A DNA stretch of 64,000 bases from Candidatus Kinetoplastibacterium oncopeltii TCC290E (lineage in GTDB: Bacteria; Pseudomonadota; Gammaproteobacteria; Burkholderiales; Burkholderiaceae_B). The notes under the pieces are model-generated. The model saw nothing but the letters and a program-made list of their open reading frames with translations. It had not been told where the DNA came from and made no database searches. Positions 52,950 to 63,244 of this stretch are shown piece by piece. Numbering within the stretch: the stretch's first letter is position 1; each line of letters opens with the position of its first letter. The stretch covers positions 434,001-498,000 of the forward strand of contig NC_020299.1 in NCBI RefSeq assembly GCF_000340865.1. Direction: 5' to 3'. The position numbers and the translations under genes were made by a program.

Positions 52950-54602
52950 ATGAATCAAGAAGAATCTGTATATTACGATGTAATCATAGTAGGAGCTGGT
53001 CCTTCTGGTATATCGACTAGCATTAAACTGAAACAGTTGGCTATGGCTAAAAAAATTGATATAAGTATTTGCATAATAGAAAAAAGCTCATCATTAGGCA
53101 GTCATATCTTATCTGGAGCAATTGTAGATATAACATCAATTAAAGAATTGCTTCCAAATTTGGCAATCGAGGAATCAGGGTTATTTACAATAGTGAAAGA
53201 GGAAAAATTTTTATATTTAAGACAAAATAAATATTTTAATATACCTAGTTTTCTTTTACCTGATTGCTTAAAAAACGATGGTTGTTATATAACCAGGCTC
53301 GGGCATTTAGTTGAATGGATGGGGAAAGAAGCAAAAACACTAGGTGTTGATATTTTTACTGGTTTTGCAGCAATAGATTTATTATATAACTCTAAAGATG
53401 AGGTTTGTGGAATAAAAACTGGAAGTTTTGGTTTAGATAGAGAAGGAAAAAAAACTAATTATTTTCAACCAGGATTAAATATATTATCTAAGCATACCGT
53501 GTTAGCAGAAGGATCAAGAGGAAATTTAGGTAAAAAAGTTATCGAGCACTTTAACCTTAGTAAAGGAAAAAATCAACAAAAATATGCTATTGGGATAAAG
53601 GAATTATGGAAAATAGATCATAATAAATCAAGACCAGGACTGGTAATACATACGATTGGTTGGCCACTATATAATAAAGCGAATGGTGGTGCTTTTCTAT
53701 ATAACATGAATAATGATTTAGTCTCTTTGGGTATGATTATAGACCTGAATTATAGCAATCCTTGGTTATCTCCATTCAAAGAATTTCAGAGCTATAAGAT
53801 TCATAATTTAATACATAATATTTTAAAAAATGGGAAAAGATTATCATATGGAGCTAAATCTATTACGATGGGAGGACTTTTATCTTTGCCTAAATTATAT
53901 TTTAAAGGAGGTATATTAATAGGATGTGATGCTGGATTTTTAAATTCATCTCGTTTGAAAGGTATACATACTGCAGTAAAAAGTGGAATAATTGCTGCTG
54001 AGTCAATTATGGAAAGTATGCTGAAAGATTCAATTATAAAAAATAATGAATTAGTTATTTATAGTAAAAAATTTAAAGAATCATCACTTCATGCTGAATT
54101 AAAAAAATCTAGAAACTTCAAGCAATGGAGCAGTAAACATAAATTAATTTCATTATTAATGACTTTATTGGAACAAAAGATACTCGCTGGACATTTTTTT
54201 TGGAACTTACATTCCAAAAAATCAGATAATTCTTTTCTTAATCCAGCCAATTCAATAGATAAAATAGTTTATCAAGATCCAGATAATAAAATAACATTTG
54301 ATATAGAAAGTTCAATCTTCTTATCAAATATCCATTATGAAAAAAATGAACCAATACATCTGAAAATTAATAATACAGAAATACCTATGCTCATAAATTT
54401 AAGAAATTATGCTGGACCAGAATCCAGATATTGTCCTGCAGGTGTCTATAAATTTATTAAGGATGAAAATGGGAAATATAAATTACATATCAACTCAGAT
54501 AACTGTCTACATTGTAAGACTTGTGATATAAAAGATGTTACTCAAAATATATCATGGACACCACCTCAAGGAGGCAGTGGCCCTATTTATAATGGCATGT
54601 AG
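52950..54602 (+). CDS. etfD: Electron transfer flavoprotein-ubiquinone oxidoreductase
   Basis: A 550-residue FAD/4Fe-4S membrane-associated protein moving electrons from ETF to ubiquinone. The FAD motif is YDVIIVGAGPSGISTSIKLKQL at residues 8-30. SSLGSHILSGAIVDITSIKELLP is family specific, and VLAEGSRGNLGKKVIEHF and LIGCDAGFLNSSRLKGIHTAVKSGIIAAE follow. The C-terminus has the cluster cysteines in RYCPAGVYKF and DNCLHCKTCDIKDVTQNISWTPPQGG. It pairs functionally with etfA and etfB at 20-22 kb. Full length, with AGGAAATAT before the ATG. Confidence 0.94.
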   Translation: MNQEESVYYDVIIVGAGPSGISTSIKLKQLAMAKKIDISICIIEKSSSLGSHILSGAIVDITSIKELLPNLAIEESGLFTIVKEEKFLYLRQNKYFNIPSFLLPDCLKNDGCYITRLGHLVEWMGKEAKTLGVDIFTGFAAIDLLYNSKDEVCGIKTGSFGLDREGKKTNYFQPGLNILSKHTVLAEGSRGNLGKKVIEHFNLSKGKNQQKYAIGIKELWKIDHNKSRPGLVIHTIGWPLYNKANGGAFLYNMNNDLVSLGMIIDLNYSNPWLSPFKEFQSYKIHNLIHNILKNGKRLSYGAKSITMGGLLSLPKLYFKGGILIGCDAGFLNSSRLKGIHTAVKSGIIAAESIMESMLKDSIIKNNELVIYSKKFKESSLHAELKKSRNFKQWSSKHKLISLLMTLLEQKILAGHFFWNLHSKKSDNSFLNPANSIDKIVYQDPDNKITFDIESSIFLSNIHYEKNEPIHLKINNTEIPMLINLRNYAGPESRYCPAGVYKFIKDENGKYKLHINSDNCLHCKTCDIKDVTQNISWTPPQGGSGPIYNGM

Positions 54603-54604
54603 CT

Positions 54605-56581
54605 CTAAAAAGTAATAGAGAAATTATCAAAGATAGACATATTTTCTATTGTTGATGTATCTTGATTAATATTTTCTCCATTAGCTATAGCTCTTAGTAA
54701 TCTTCTCATAATTTTACCTGATCTTGTCTTAGGCAAGCTATCGCCAAATATTATGTCTTTTGGTTTAGCTATTGGTCCTATTTCACAAGCAATCCAATTA
54801 CGTAGTTCTTTTGCTATATTAATAGCTTCATCATTATAAGGCCTTTCTCCTTTCATGACTATAAAAGCAACTACAGCTTCGCCGGTAGTATCATCAGATC
54901 GTCCTATAACAGCTGCCTCTGAAACTTTACTGTGAGATACTAAAGCAGACTCAATTTCCATTGTACCTAGACGGTGTCCTGAAACATTTAGGACATCATC
55001 AATCCTTCCCATAATCCAGAAATATCCATCATTATCACGCTGTGCCCCATCCCCTGCAAGATAATAGCCATGAAGCTCTTCTGGAAAATAACTGGTTATA
55101 AAACGATCTGTATTTCCCCATATATTACGTATCATACCAGGCCATGGTTTTTTAATGACTAAAAATCCTCCAGTAGAATTAGGAACATCTTCTCCTGATT
55201 CATCTACTACAGCAGCACATATCCCAGGAAGAGGTAATGAACAGGAACCTGGTTTTAAATAATTCAAACAAGGCAATGGTGTTATCATGTGACCTCCAGT
55301 TTCTGTTTGCCACCAAGTATCAGCAATTGGACAATTTTCGTTACCAACGTTTTTATAATACCATCTCCACGTATCAGGACTAATAGGCTCACCAACTGAA
55401 CCCAGTATACGCAAACTACTAAGATCAAAATTATCTGGATGAACACTTCGATCATTATCTGACGATTTTATCAAAGAACGTATGGCTGTCGGAGCAGTGT
55501 AAAAAATACTTACTTTATGTCTTTCAATCATTTTCCAAAATCTAGCAGAATTAGGATAAGTTGGTATTCCTTCAAATATCACCTGAGTTAATCCCATGGA
55601 TAAAGGACCATAAGCGATGTAAGTATGTCCAGTTATCCATCCTACATCAGCTGTACACCAAAAAACATCATCTCCACGAATGTCAAATGTCCATCGCATT
55701 GTCATCTTGGCCCATAGCAAATATCCTGCGGAAGAATGTTGTATCCCTTTAGGTTTTCCGGTTGATCCTGATGTATATAAAACAAATAAAGGATGCTCCG
55801 AATTTACAAAAACCGGCTCACAATAATCTAATTGATTTTTTTCTAAATCATCCATCCACAAATCACGACTACTTAACCAATTTATGTCATCACCAGCACG
55901 TTTATAGACAATAACATTTTTTATACTCTCACAATTTCCTGAAATAATGGCAGCATCCACAGCTGCTTTTAATGGTATTTTTTTTCCACCTCTTTTTTGA
56001 TAATCAGATGTAATGATTAAAGAGGCTCCAATATCTAATATACGCTCATGCAAACTTTTAGATGAAAAACCACCAAACACCACAGAATGAATAATTCCAA
56101 GCCTGGCGCAGGCATGCATAGCTACTATAACTTCAATTGACATAGGCATGTATATTATGCATTTATCTCCAATTTTATAACCTAAGTTTTTTAGCCCATT
56201 GGCAAATTTACAAACTCTTTTAAGCAAGTCTTTATAAGTAATTTTTAATACTTCACCATCATCAGATTCAAATATGATTGCAATTTTATTAGCATTGCCA
56301 TTTGTTAAGTGAATATCCAAACAGTTAACTGTTACATTCATTGAACCATCTACAAACCATTTATAATGTGGTTTATTAGAATCATCTAATACTTTAGTAA
56401 AAATTTTGGACCAAGATAAAAGATCAGTGGCATAGCCACTCCAAAATTCATCAAAATTATTTTCTACTTCTAAACATAATTTCTTGTAAGATTCATAGCT
56501 AGAAATTGATTCTCCTGACACATTATAATTTGTATTTAATACTTTGTTCTCTGTCAAGAATGACTGGATCGCATTAGACAT
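54605..56581 (-). CDS. acs: Acetyl-CoA synthetase
   Basis: A 658-residue AMP-forming acetate:CoA ligase. Motifs are [30 protein letters not shown] (A3), [58 protein letters not shown], and [14 protein letters not shown] with the conserved catalytic Lys that is acetylated in many bacteria. It makes acetyl-CoA from acetate, perhaps host-derived. It converges with etfD, 2 bp apart. Start ATG at 56581. Confidence 0.97.
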   Translation of the reverse strand: MSNAIQSFLTENKVLNTNYNVSGESISSYESYKKLCLEVENNFDEFWSGYATDLLSWSKIFTKVLDDSNKPHYKWFVDGSMNVTVNCLDIHLTNGNANKIAIIFESDDGEVLKITYKDLLKRVCKFANGLKNLGYKIGDKCIIYMPMSIEVIVAMHACARLGIIHSVVFGGFSSKSLHERILDIGASLIITSDYQKRGGKKIPLKAAVDAAIISGNCESIKNVIVYKRAGDDINWLSSRDLWMDDLEKNQLDYCEPVFVNSEHPLFVLYTSGSTGKPKGIQHSSAGYLLWAKMTMRWTFDIRGDDVFWCTADVGWITGHTYIAYGPLSMGLTQVIFEGIPTYPNSARFWKMIERHKVSIFYTAPTAIRSLIKSSDNDRSVHPDNFDLSSLRILGSVGEPISPDTWRWYYKNVGNENCPIADTWWQTETGGHMITPLPCLNYLKPGSCSLPLPGICAAVVDESGEDVPNSTGGFLVIKKPWPGMIRNIWGNTDRFITSYFPEELHGYYLAGDGAQRDNDGYFWIMGRIDDVLNVSGHRLGTMEIESALVSHSKVSEAAVIGRSDDTTGEAVVAFIVMKGERPYNDEAINIAKELRNWIACEIGPIAKPKDIIFGDSLPKTRSGKIMRRLLRAIANGENINQDTSTIENMSIFDNFSITF

Positions 56582-56641
56582 AATGCTATCTCCGATTAAT
56601 TATTTTTTAAGTTTTTATAAATACTAATATTTTAACATTTA

Positions 56642-57052
56642 CTAGATTAATTTGAGCGCGGATATGCCTGCCTTAGCCACATCCGCATCTTCACTTGATT
56701 TTGCTCCAGACACCCCGACAGCACCGATAATATTATTTTCTATAACAATTGGTACTCCACCTTCCAGCATTCCTTCTAGCAACGGAGCCGATAGAAATGA
56801 AAATCGTCCAGAATTTATTATTTCTTCATAAACTAATGATTCTCTTCTACCTAAAGCTGAAGTTTTTGCCTTAGATAATGATATATATGATGATATTGAT
56901 GGTGCACCATCAAGACGTAACATGCCTAATAAATGACCTCCATCATCTACTACTGATATAGATACATTTAATCTTTTATCTAGTGAATATGATTCAGAAG
57001 ATTTTATTATTAATTTTACATCTTCTGCTGTAAGAAAATATTTAGTTTTCAT
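56642..57052 (-). CDS. GlcG/HbpS-family haem-degrading or DUF336 protein
   Basis: A 136-residue protein of the HbpS/GlcG (formerly DUF336) family. Signatures are FLTAEDVKLIIKSSES, LNVSISVVDDGGHLLGMLRLDGAPSISSYISLSKAKTSA, and the Gly-rich end LLEGMLEGGVPIVIENNIIGAVGVSGAKSSEDADVAKAGISAL. Family members are linked to haem binding or glycolate operons, but most have no defined role. The ATG at 57052 has AAGGA 6 bases upstream; earlier in-frame starts lack this. It is divergent from the NlpC/P60 gene. Confidence 0.82.
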   Translation of the reverse strand: MKTKYFLTAEDVKLIIKSSESYSLDKRLNVSISVVDDGGHLLGMLRLDGAPSISSYISLSKAKTSALGRRESLVYEEIINSGRFSFLSAPLLEGMLEGGVPIVIENNIIGAVGVSGAKSSEDADVAKAGISALKLI

Positions 57053-57217
57053 AAACATCCTTTTGTGAAATAAAATTTGAAAGTTAATATTAGTTATTAA
57101 CAAAATAGACATTTTAATCTATGATTAAATATAAAAATAATATATTTACAAGTGTTACTAACACTAACTTAAATAAAAAATGAGGCAATTAATCCTTCAA
57201 CAAAGTTAACACTCAAC

Positions 57218-57832
57218 ATGAGAATTATAAAAACGAAAGATAGTGATCTAAAATCAGATATAAAAATAAATACACTTATCATAAATATTTTATTGATTAT
57301 AATGGTAGTTTTTTTGTTATTTACATCTACTGGATGTACATCATTAAATGAACGCAACAAAACTAAAACTTATAGAAATAGAATTCTAGATCAGAAAGAG
57401 CTACATTCTACCGTAAAAAATAGTCTTAAAAGATCTGGCATTAAAAAGAAAAATAAAAAATTCTATTCATTTGTAAATGAAGCATTAAATAATTTAGGTA
57501 AACCTTATAATTTTGGTGGAAGAAATCCAATTGATGGATTCGATTGCAGTGGCTTAATTCATCATTGCGCAAAAAAAGCATTGAACATAAATCTACCAAG
57601 AACATCTAAAAAAATAGCAGCAATAAGCACACCAGTGAACAAAAATAAATTACAAACTGGTGACCTACTATTCTTTAACATAAATAAAAATAAATATTCA
57701 CACGTTGGCATATATCTATGTGAAGATTTTTTCATACACTCACCTAGAACAGGAAAAAATGTGGAGATAAGTAGCCTCAAAAAAACATACTGGTCTAGAA
57801 AATTTACAGCCGCACATAGAATAATAAAATAA
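57218..57832 (+). CDS. NlpC/P60-family peptidoglycan endopeptidase, probable lipoprotein
   Basis: A 204-residue cysteine peptidase cleaving peptide stems of peptidoglycan. Residues ~20-40 are a hydrophobic signal ending in LLFTSTGC, which could be a lipobox. The catalytic domain is at ~85-204: FVNEALNNLGKPYNFGGRNPIDGFDCSGLI (catalytic Cys), LQTGDLLFFN, and SHVGIYLCEDFFIHSPRTG (catalytic His and third polar His). All three active residues are present, so some cell-wall remodelling is retained. Start ATG as given. Confidence 0.88.
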   Translation: MRIIKTKDSDLKSDIKINTLIINILLIIMVVFLLFTSTGCTSLNERNKTKTYRNRILDQKELHSTVKNSLKRSGIKKKNKKFYSFVNEALNNLGKPYNFGGRNPIDGFDCSGLIHHCAKKALNINLPRTSKKIAAISTPVNKNKLQTGDLLFFNINKNKYSHVGIYLCEDFFIHSPRTGKNVEISSLKKTYWSRKFTAAHRIIK

Positions 57833-58924
57833 TTTCTATAAGAAAATTATATTTCTTATCGTATATGAATTTAAATCTAATATTTTAGTCATTAGAAAAA
57901 AATTAACAGACTTTATTAGTATATAAGGCATAAACAAATAAAAAAGTAATCTAATATTACGATAAATAACCTAAGACCTTACTAAATTTGTCAAACTTAT
58001 ATAATAAGCATGTCTATGACAATAGAAGTAATTTCATCAAATATCAATTTCTATATTTGAAAATCCTAATTATATTTATAAAAAGCTAAATTTAGAAAAA
58101 TCATAAAATTGAAGAATCTTAAAACTATATCAGACATATATGCTAAGTTATTAATAATTATTAACTCAATTACAGAACCATATTTCAATAACTTGGTTTT
58201 TTCATTGATTTTATTATTGAAATTATCAAAATGATATAAAAGAGAATTTATTCTGTTTATATTGTAAGGTATGTCGAAGCTATTTAGCTGATATACCACA
58301 AGAAAACTATTGTTGTTTTTATCAATTAAAAATTTACTACTTCTGTCACTATGAAAGATATGTAACTATCTTTTTAAAAGTTATTAATAAATAATCTACT
58401 AAAAAACAAGCTATTTTTATTATATTTTTTTCAAAAAACAAAATTATTTTTAATAAAGTATATGAATATATAATAAATGTTTTATATATATTTTCTTTAT
58501 TTTGTTATAAGTACTCACATGTTGCTAATGGCATCAATCTTACTGTAAGCATAAAGAGATATAATTAGAATAATTATAGACATTTCAAATGATTTCGGTT
58601 AAATAGCTAAAACAATTTTTCAACTACGATCTGTTGAACAATAATATAATTATTTTACTCTTCAAGTTACAGTGAAAAATAAAGCAATGAACATATCAAC
58701 CTGTATAATACAAAAAATACTGTGATTAAAGATATCAAAAATATACACAAAATTTTTTTAAAGATGTTATTTGAAAGTTGCTAATTAGACAAACAACCCA
58801 AAAAAACCTATCCATATTATAGCTAATACTAAAAATAACTTAGAAAAAAGATTAATGATTTCATTTTTCATAAAACGGTTGGATACTATTTAAACAATAT
58901 ATTATCATAAGGATGAGATTTCAC
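57833..58924. other. Long degenerate gap upstream of pepA
   Basis: About 1.09 kb, the longest non-coding stretch of the window, extremely AT-rich and without an intact gene. A weak ATAAGAAA / TTTCTTAT hairpin at about 57838-57859 may end the NlpC/P60 transcript. The right end must hold the pepA promoter and has AAGGATGAG before its start. The middle shows possible remnants on the reverse strand, listed separately. Confidence 0.5.
58066..58870 (-). pseudogene. lptF: Possible decayed lptF (LPS export permease) remnant
   Basis: In E. coli and many beta-proteobacteria lptF-lptG is divergent from pepA, so this strand and place fit. A reverse-strand frame starts at 58870 (MKNEIINLFSKLF, then LVLAIIWIGFFGLFV), which looks like the first membrane helix of a permease and stops after 28 codons. 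Farther down, 58066-58299 is open for 77 codons ending with a hydrophobic segment (LRFFNFMIFLNLAFYKYN) where LptF has its C-terminal helices. The similarity is weak and by eye. Confidence 0.3.
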
Positions 58925-60421
58925 ATGGAAATTATCATATCAAACAATATCAATAAAATACATGAAATAAAAACCGAAGTTTTGGGTATTGGTGTGTTCT
59001 CTGACGAGAATTTAATAAACAGTTCTGAATTAATTAAGAATATTAACAATAGTCTTAGTATAGAAATTATCAGAAATGATTTTCAAACAAATATAGGAAA
59101 AACTATAGTTTTATATAATATAAATAATGTATTAGCAAAAAGAATAATCTTAGTAGGTTTGGGAGAAAAATCAAAATTTGATATTAACAATTACATAGCA
59201 GCAGAAAAATCATTAGCAAAAACATGCATTTCTCACAATATTAAAGAATATTGTTCAGCTTTGATAACACGTTTAGAAGAAAACATTGATAAAGAGAGTG
59301 CGGCAAGAAATGCTGTTATATCAATTGAAAATACTACATATAGATACATAAAAAGAATAAGTGATTTTGATAAAAAAATACAAATAATCAATCAATTAAC
59401 TATTATAACTAATGAATATGATCAAAAAAAAATAAAAAACGGTGCACATGAGGGTAAATGCGTAGCGAATGGAATATCACTTTCTAGAAAACTTTCAGAC
59501 TTGCCTAGCAATATATGTACACCGTCTTACCTAGCAGATACAGCTAAAAAATTAGCTGATGAATTCGAATCTATTGAAGTAAATATCATGGATCATGATC
59601 AAGTACAAGGACTAGGAATGGGAGCATTTATATCAGTAGCTAAAGGCTCAAAAGAACCATTAAAATTTATAGAAATAAAATATAATAATAATGAAAAAAA
59701 TAACAAATCTCCTATAGTAATAATAGGAAAAGGCATTACATTCGATTCTGGTGGAATCTCATTAAAACCATCAAATTCTATGCATGAAATGAAATATGAT
59801 ATGTGCGGAGCTTCCAGTGTGTTAGGAATATTTAAAGCTATAGCAAAATTAAATATAGATCGCAATATAATAGGTCTGATACCAACCTGTGAAAATATGC
59901 CAAGTGGAAATTCTAATAAACCTGGTGATGTAATAACAAGCATGTCTGGTAAAACCATAGAAATCATAAATACCGATGCGGAAGGAAGATTGATCCTGTG
60001 CGATGCATTAACTTATGCTAAAAAATTTAATCCAGAGATTGTAATTGATATAGCAACATTAACTGGAGCTTGTGTTGTTGCTCTCGGAAGTATTTACACT
60101 GGATTATTCTCAAATAATGATGAGTTAGCACGTAAAATTATAAATGCTGGACAATCTTCTAAAGATCTAGTTTGGAGAATGCCTATAAATAGTTCTTACT
60201 TAGGCTTATTAAAATCAAATTTTGCTGATTTATCAAATACAGGAGGGCCATCTGCTGGAGCAATAACCGCTGGATGTTTTTTATCAGAATTTGCAGAATC
60301 ATATAAATGGGCACATCTTGATATAGCAGGAACAGCATGGAAAAAAAATAATAAAGGAGCTACAGGAAGACCTATTTCATTAATCACAAAGTTTTTGATA
60401 GATATAGACAATGCAAATTAA
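58925..60421 (+). CDS. pepA: Leucyl aminopeptidase (cytosol aminopeptidase)
   Basis: A ~498-residue two-metal M17 aminopeptidase. Signatures are IVIIGKGITFDSGGISLKPS (metal ligands), MKYDMCGASSVLGIFKAIAKL, and NTDAEGRLILCDALTYA (NTDAEGRL motif). The C-terminal GGPSAGAITAGCFLSEFAESYKWAHLDIAGTAW is also typical. The N-terminal domain is diverged. The ATG at 58925 fits the family start (MEIIISN); an ATG four codons earlier overlaps the presumed AAGGATGAG ribosome-binding site. It overlaps holC by 11 bases, the usual pepA-holC pairing. Confidence 0.95.
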   Translation: MEIIISNNINKIHEIKTEVLGIGVFSDENLINSSELIKNINNSLSIEIIRNDFQTNIGKTIVLYNINNVLAKRIILVGLGEKSKFDINNYIAAEKSLAKTCISHNIKEYCSALITRLEENIDKESAARNAVISIENTTYRYIKRISDFDKKIQIINQLTIITNEYDQKKIKNGAHEGKCVANGISLSRKLSDLPSNICTPSYLADTAKKLADEFESIEVNIMDHDQVQGLGMGAFISVAKGSKEPLKFIEIKYNNNEKNNKSPIVIIGKGITFDSGGISLKPSNSMHEMKYDMCGASSVLGIFKAIAKLNIDRNIIGLIPTCENMPSGNSNKPGDVITSMSGKTIEIINTDAEGRLILCDALTYAKKFNPEIVIDIATLTGACVVALGSIYTGLFSNNDELARKIINAGQSSKDLVWRMPINSSYLGLLKSNFADLSNTGGPSAGAITAGCFLSEFAESYKWAHLDIAGTAWKKNNKGATGRPISLITKFLIDIDNAN

Positions 60422-60854
60422 TTTTATTTTCGGAGTATCTAATAGAATGAATGCAGTTTGTCAGATAATAAATAAATATTACACATTACATAGAAATATA
60501 GTTGTATATTCCAATGAGTATCAAATATTGTGTAAGCTAGATATAATGCTTTGGACTTTCAAAGATCTGTCTTTCATACCTCATTCATTTTATAAAATAG
60601 ATAACTATTGTAAAGAAGAATTTATGATTATAACTAATAATATATCTAAAACAAAAAATATGAAAAGTAAGGAAATGCTATTAATTAATATGTCAAACAT
60701 AATTCCTTTATGTTATAATGAATTTGAAAGCGTTGTGGAAATAGTTTCCGAAAATGAGCAAGAACGCTATGAAGCTCGGTCTAGATGGCGTTCTTATAAG
60801 AAAGATGGCCATATGTTGACTGGTTGCCATTTTAATGATGTTGAATATCCATAA
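60411..60854 (+). CDS. holC: DNA polymerase III chi subunit
   Basis: A 147-residue clamp-loader accessory protein that binds SSB. Similarity is modest but spread along the length: INFIFGVSNRMNAVCQIINKYYTLHRNIVVYSN at the N-terminus, LDIMLWTFKDLSFIPHSFYK (the conserved D..LW.F....F.PH part), and a C-terminal FESVVEIVSENEQERYEARSRWRSYKKDGH. Its overlap with pepA is the classical neighbourhood. The last segment is well preserved. Confidence 0.88.
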   Translation: MQINFIFGVSNRMNAVCQIINKYYTLHRNIVVYSNEYQILCKLDIMLWTFKDLSFIPHSFYKIDNYCKEEFMIITNNISKTKNMKSKEMLLINMSNIIPLCYNEFESVVEIVSENEQERYEARSRWRSYKKDGHMLTGCHFNDVEYP

Positions 60855-60927
60855 ATAGAGATATATGCTTGAATTATGCAATCAATCAGTAGAGTATTTT
60901 TATTAGATGATTATTGTAACCAATACA

Positions 60928-60950
60928 CCAACGCTAGCGCTAAGCGTTGG
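60928..60950 (+). terminator. Terminator-like hairpin after holC
   Basis: A perfect 8-bp stem CCAACGCT / AGCGTTGG (60928-60935 and 60943-60950) with a 7-base loop that can itself pair (AGCGCT). It is followed by TTCAGTTGTATTTTATATTTT on the forward strand. It lies 74 bases after the holC stop and before the Bax-inhibitor-like gene. Confidence 0.6.
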
Positions 60951-61027
60951 TTCAGTTGTATTTTATATTTTAAACAACAGAATCCTCAATGTGAAATATA
61001 TTAACTAATAATAATTAGAGGTTAAAA

Positions 61028-61741
61028 ATGAACAATTATCGATCATCTCAATTTAGAGCAAATAATGTAGTTATAGATCAAAATGGTGAAATTATACGCA
61101 ATAATGTCTTGCGTAATACTTACTGGTTACTAGCTGTTTCTTTGATACCAACAGTATTGGGTGCTATTATCGGAATGGTGTCTGGAATAAACTCTGGCAT
61201 GTTGTCGAATCCAGGTTTATCAACGATAGTATTTTTTATTGGTGCTTTTTCTTTGATGTCCTGCATAGAAAAAAATAAAAATAATATTTTCGGTGTATTC
61301 TTTTTACTAGCTTTTACTTTTTTTATGGGCATAATGCTTTCTCGATTATTGGGAATAATAATAGGAATGCATAATGGCACTAAAATAATAGCTATGTCTT
61401 TTGGAGGAACGGCCATAATATTTAGCGTTATGAATTTTTTAGCAAATACTACAAAGCGCGATTTATCTAACTTTGCTAAATGGGTTTCTATAGGTACAGT
61501 TGTAATTTTAATAGCAGCAGTAGCTAATATATTTATGCATATTAGTGCTCTTACTTTAACCATTTCTATGGTTTCAATTATAATATTTTCATCTTTTATT
61601 CTAATTGATATTCAAAGAGTTGTTAACAATGGAGAGACCAATTATATATCTGCAACTTTAGCTATATACTTAGATATATATAACGTTTTTAGCAACTTAT
61701 TAATAATTATTGGATTCATGAATAATAACAATAGAGAATAA
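61028..61741 (+). CDS. Bax inhibitor-1/YccA family membrane protein
   Basis: A 237-residue inner-membrane protein with seven hydrophobic segments, typical of the BI-1/YccA/YbhL family. The N-terminus NNVLRNTYWLLAVSLIPTVLGAIIG starts the first helix. AMSFGGTAIIFSVMNFLANTTKRDLSNFAKW and the end TNYISATLAIYLDIYNVFSNLLIIIGF are family segments. In E. coli YccA interacts with FtsH; other members act as pH-gated Ca2+ leak channels. The role here is not known. A good AGAGG precedes the ATG. It converges with recO, 5 bp apart. Confidence 0.88.
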   Translation: MNNYRSSQFRANNVVIDQNGEIIRNNVLRNTYWLLAVSLIPTVLGAIIGMVSGINSGMLSNPGLSTIVFFIGAFSLMSCIEKNKNNIFGVFFLLAFTFFMGIMLSRLLGIIIGMHNGTKIIAMSFGGTAIIFSVMNFLANTTKRDLSNFAKWVSIGTVVILIAAVANIFMHISALTLTISMVSIIIFSSFILIDIQRVVNNGETNYISATLAIYLDIYNVFSNLLIIIGFMNNNNRE

Positions 61742-61746
61742 TTTAA

Positions 61747-62340
61747 TTAGTAATAATGGAGATTTAGCAGGATTTTCTTTGTTAGTAGTTCTCTACCTCC
61801 TAGCATAGTCTCCATTCTTTTTCTCAAATGTAAACGTAAAATAGGCTCAAGTTCTTGATTGTTGAAATCAGGTTCGGTTTGATCGATTCCATAACCTATC
61901 TCTTTTAATAAAATCCATTCGAATCTTCTTAGAATGTTAGCTTTATAATTAGATTTGTTACATAAACATTCCAAAGATTTACTATAAGCATCAAATAATA
62001 CTGGATGAGCATCTTCTCCAGCTAATGAATATAGAATTAATTCATTCATATACCAAGCACACATTAAAGAATCTCCAGGTATTAGTAAAATATCCCCTAA
62101 ATCAGCTCTTACTAGTGTTTTTATATCAGACCTATTATTACTCCACGCCAACATTAAATGTTGGAAAGATAATAAAACTGGCCTTAATTGAGAATATGGA
62201 CGCTTAGCGCCCTTTGCTACAATAGAAACATAACCATGGTCGCGAGAGAATACTTTTATGATTAATGAAGTTTCTCTCCATGGAATGCTTTGTAAGATAT
62301 AACCTTCGTCCTCTATAAAACTAGAACTCGACCTATTCAT
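61747..62340 (-). CDS. recO: DNA repair protein RecO (shortened)
   Basis: RecO helps load RecA at gaps coated with SSB. The protein has 197 residues against ~240 in E. coli. The N-terminal OB-fold (residues 8-80, GYILQSIPWRETSLIIKVFSRDHGYVSIVAKGAKR) and the following helices (YMNELILYSLAGEDAHPVLFDAYSKSLECL, RRFEWILLKEIGYGID) are present. After GYGID the zinc-finger/variable part of about 45 residues is missing, and the sequence resumes at LRLHLRKRMETMLGGRELLTKK, the conserved last helix. The start overlaps era by 8 bases. Function is uncertain but the frame is intact. Confidence 0.9.
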   Translation of the reverse strand: MNRSSSSFIEDEGYILQSIPWRETSLIIKVFSRDHGYVSIVAKGAKRPYSQLRPVLLSFQHLMLAWSNNRSDIKTLVRADLGDILLIPGDSLMCAWYMNELILYSLAGEDAHPVLFDAYSKSLECLCNKSNYKANILRRFEWILLKEIGYGIDQTEPDFNNQELEPILRLHLRKRMETMLGGRELLTKKILLNLHYY

Positions 62341-63229
62341 AGCCTATATTTTCCAAATATTCTTTTTTATTGGACCAGTTACTACATACCTTTATATATA
62401 TTTCTAAATAGACTTTTTTATCTAAAAAACTCACTATGTCTTGCCGAGATTCTGTTGCAATGCGTTTCATATGTAAGCCATGAGATCCCAATAATATTGC
62501 TTTATGCGTACTACGTTCTACTATTATACAAGCATATATACATATAAAATTTAGCTTCTCATCCCATTTTTCTATAATCACAGCACATTTATATGGTATC
62601 TCATCACCTACAAGCCTAAAAATTTTTTCTCTTATTATTTCAGAAACAAAGAATTTAGCAGGCCTGTCAGTGAGAACATCATCATCGAAAATTTTTTGAT
62701 TATATGGCAAATATTTAGCAACATCATATAATAAAGATTCAATTTGATATTTTTTAGAAGCACTGATCGGTATAAATGACATATAAGGATAGTATTTAAT
62801 TACACGATCAATAAATGGTAATAATAAATTCTTATCTTTCAATAAATCAATTTTATTAATAACAAGCAATACACTTTTTTCTTCTGGAATTAATTCCAAT
62901 AAATTATTATCTTCCTTTGTCCATTTACATGCTTCAATAACATGTATTACTACATCGACATCTACTAGAACTTTACTAACTAATCTATTCATCATGCTAT
63001 TCATGGTACTAACATGTTTTGTTTGAAATCCAGGAGTGTCAACAAAAACAAATTGCTCATTGTCTTTAGTTAGAACCCCATTAATTTTATGACGAGTAGT
63101 TTGAGCTTTTTTGGAAACTATAGAAATTTTTTCTCCAACCAAAGCGTTATTCAGAGTAGATTTACCTACATTTGGACAACCAATAATAGCAACAAATCCA
63201 GATTTATATTCTTCTATGGAATTTTTCAT
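62333..63229 (-). CDS. era: GTPase Era
   Basis: A 298-residue GTPase for 16S rRNA 3'-end maturation and 30S assembly. G1 is IIGCPNVGKSTLNNALVG (residues 16-33), with switch QTTRHKINGVLT, G3 FVDTPGFQTK, and G4 VINKIDLLKD. The C-terminal KH domain has the motif ILLGSHGLHMKRIATESRQDI. It lies between rnc (15 bp upstream) and recO (8-base overlap), the standard rnc-era-recO order. Confidence 0.96.
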   Translation of the reverse strand: MKNSIEEYKSGFVAIIGCPNVGKSTLNNALVGEKISIVSKKAQTTRHKINGVLTKDNEQFVFVDTPGFQTKHVSTMNSMMNRLVSKVLVDVDVVIHVIEACKWTKEDNNLLELIPEEKSVLLVINKIDLLKDKNLLLPFIDRVIKYYPYMSFIPISASKKYQIESLLYDVAKYLPYNQKIFDDDVLTDRPAKFFVSEIIREKIFRLVGDEIPYKCAVIIEKWDEKLNFICIYACIIVERSTHKAILLGSHGLHMKRIATESRQDIVSFLDKKVYLEIYIKVCSNWSNKKEYLENIGYE

Positions 63230-63244
63230 TATAAGTGTTAAACA

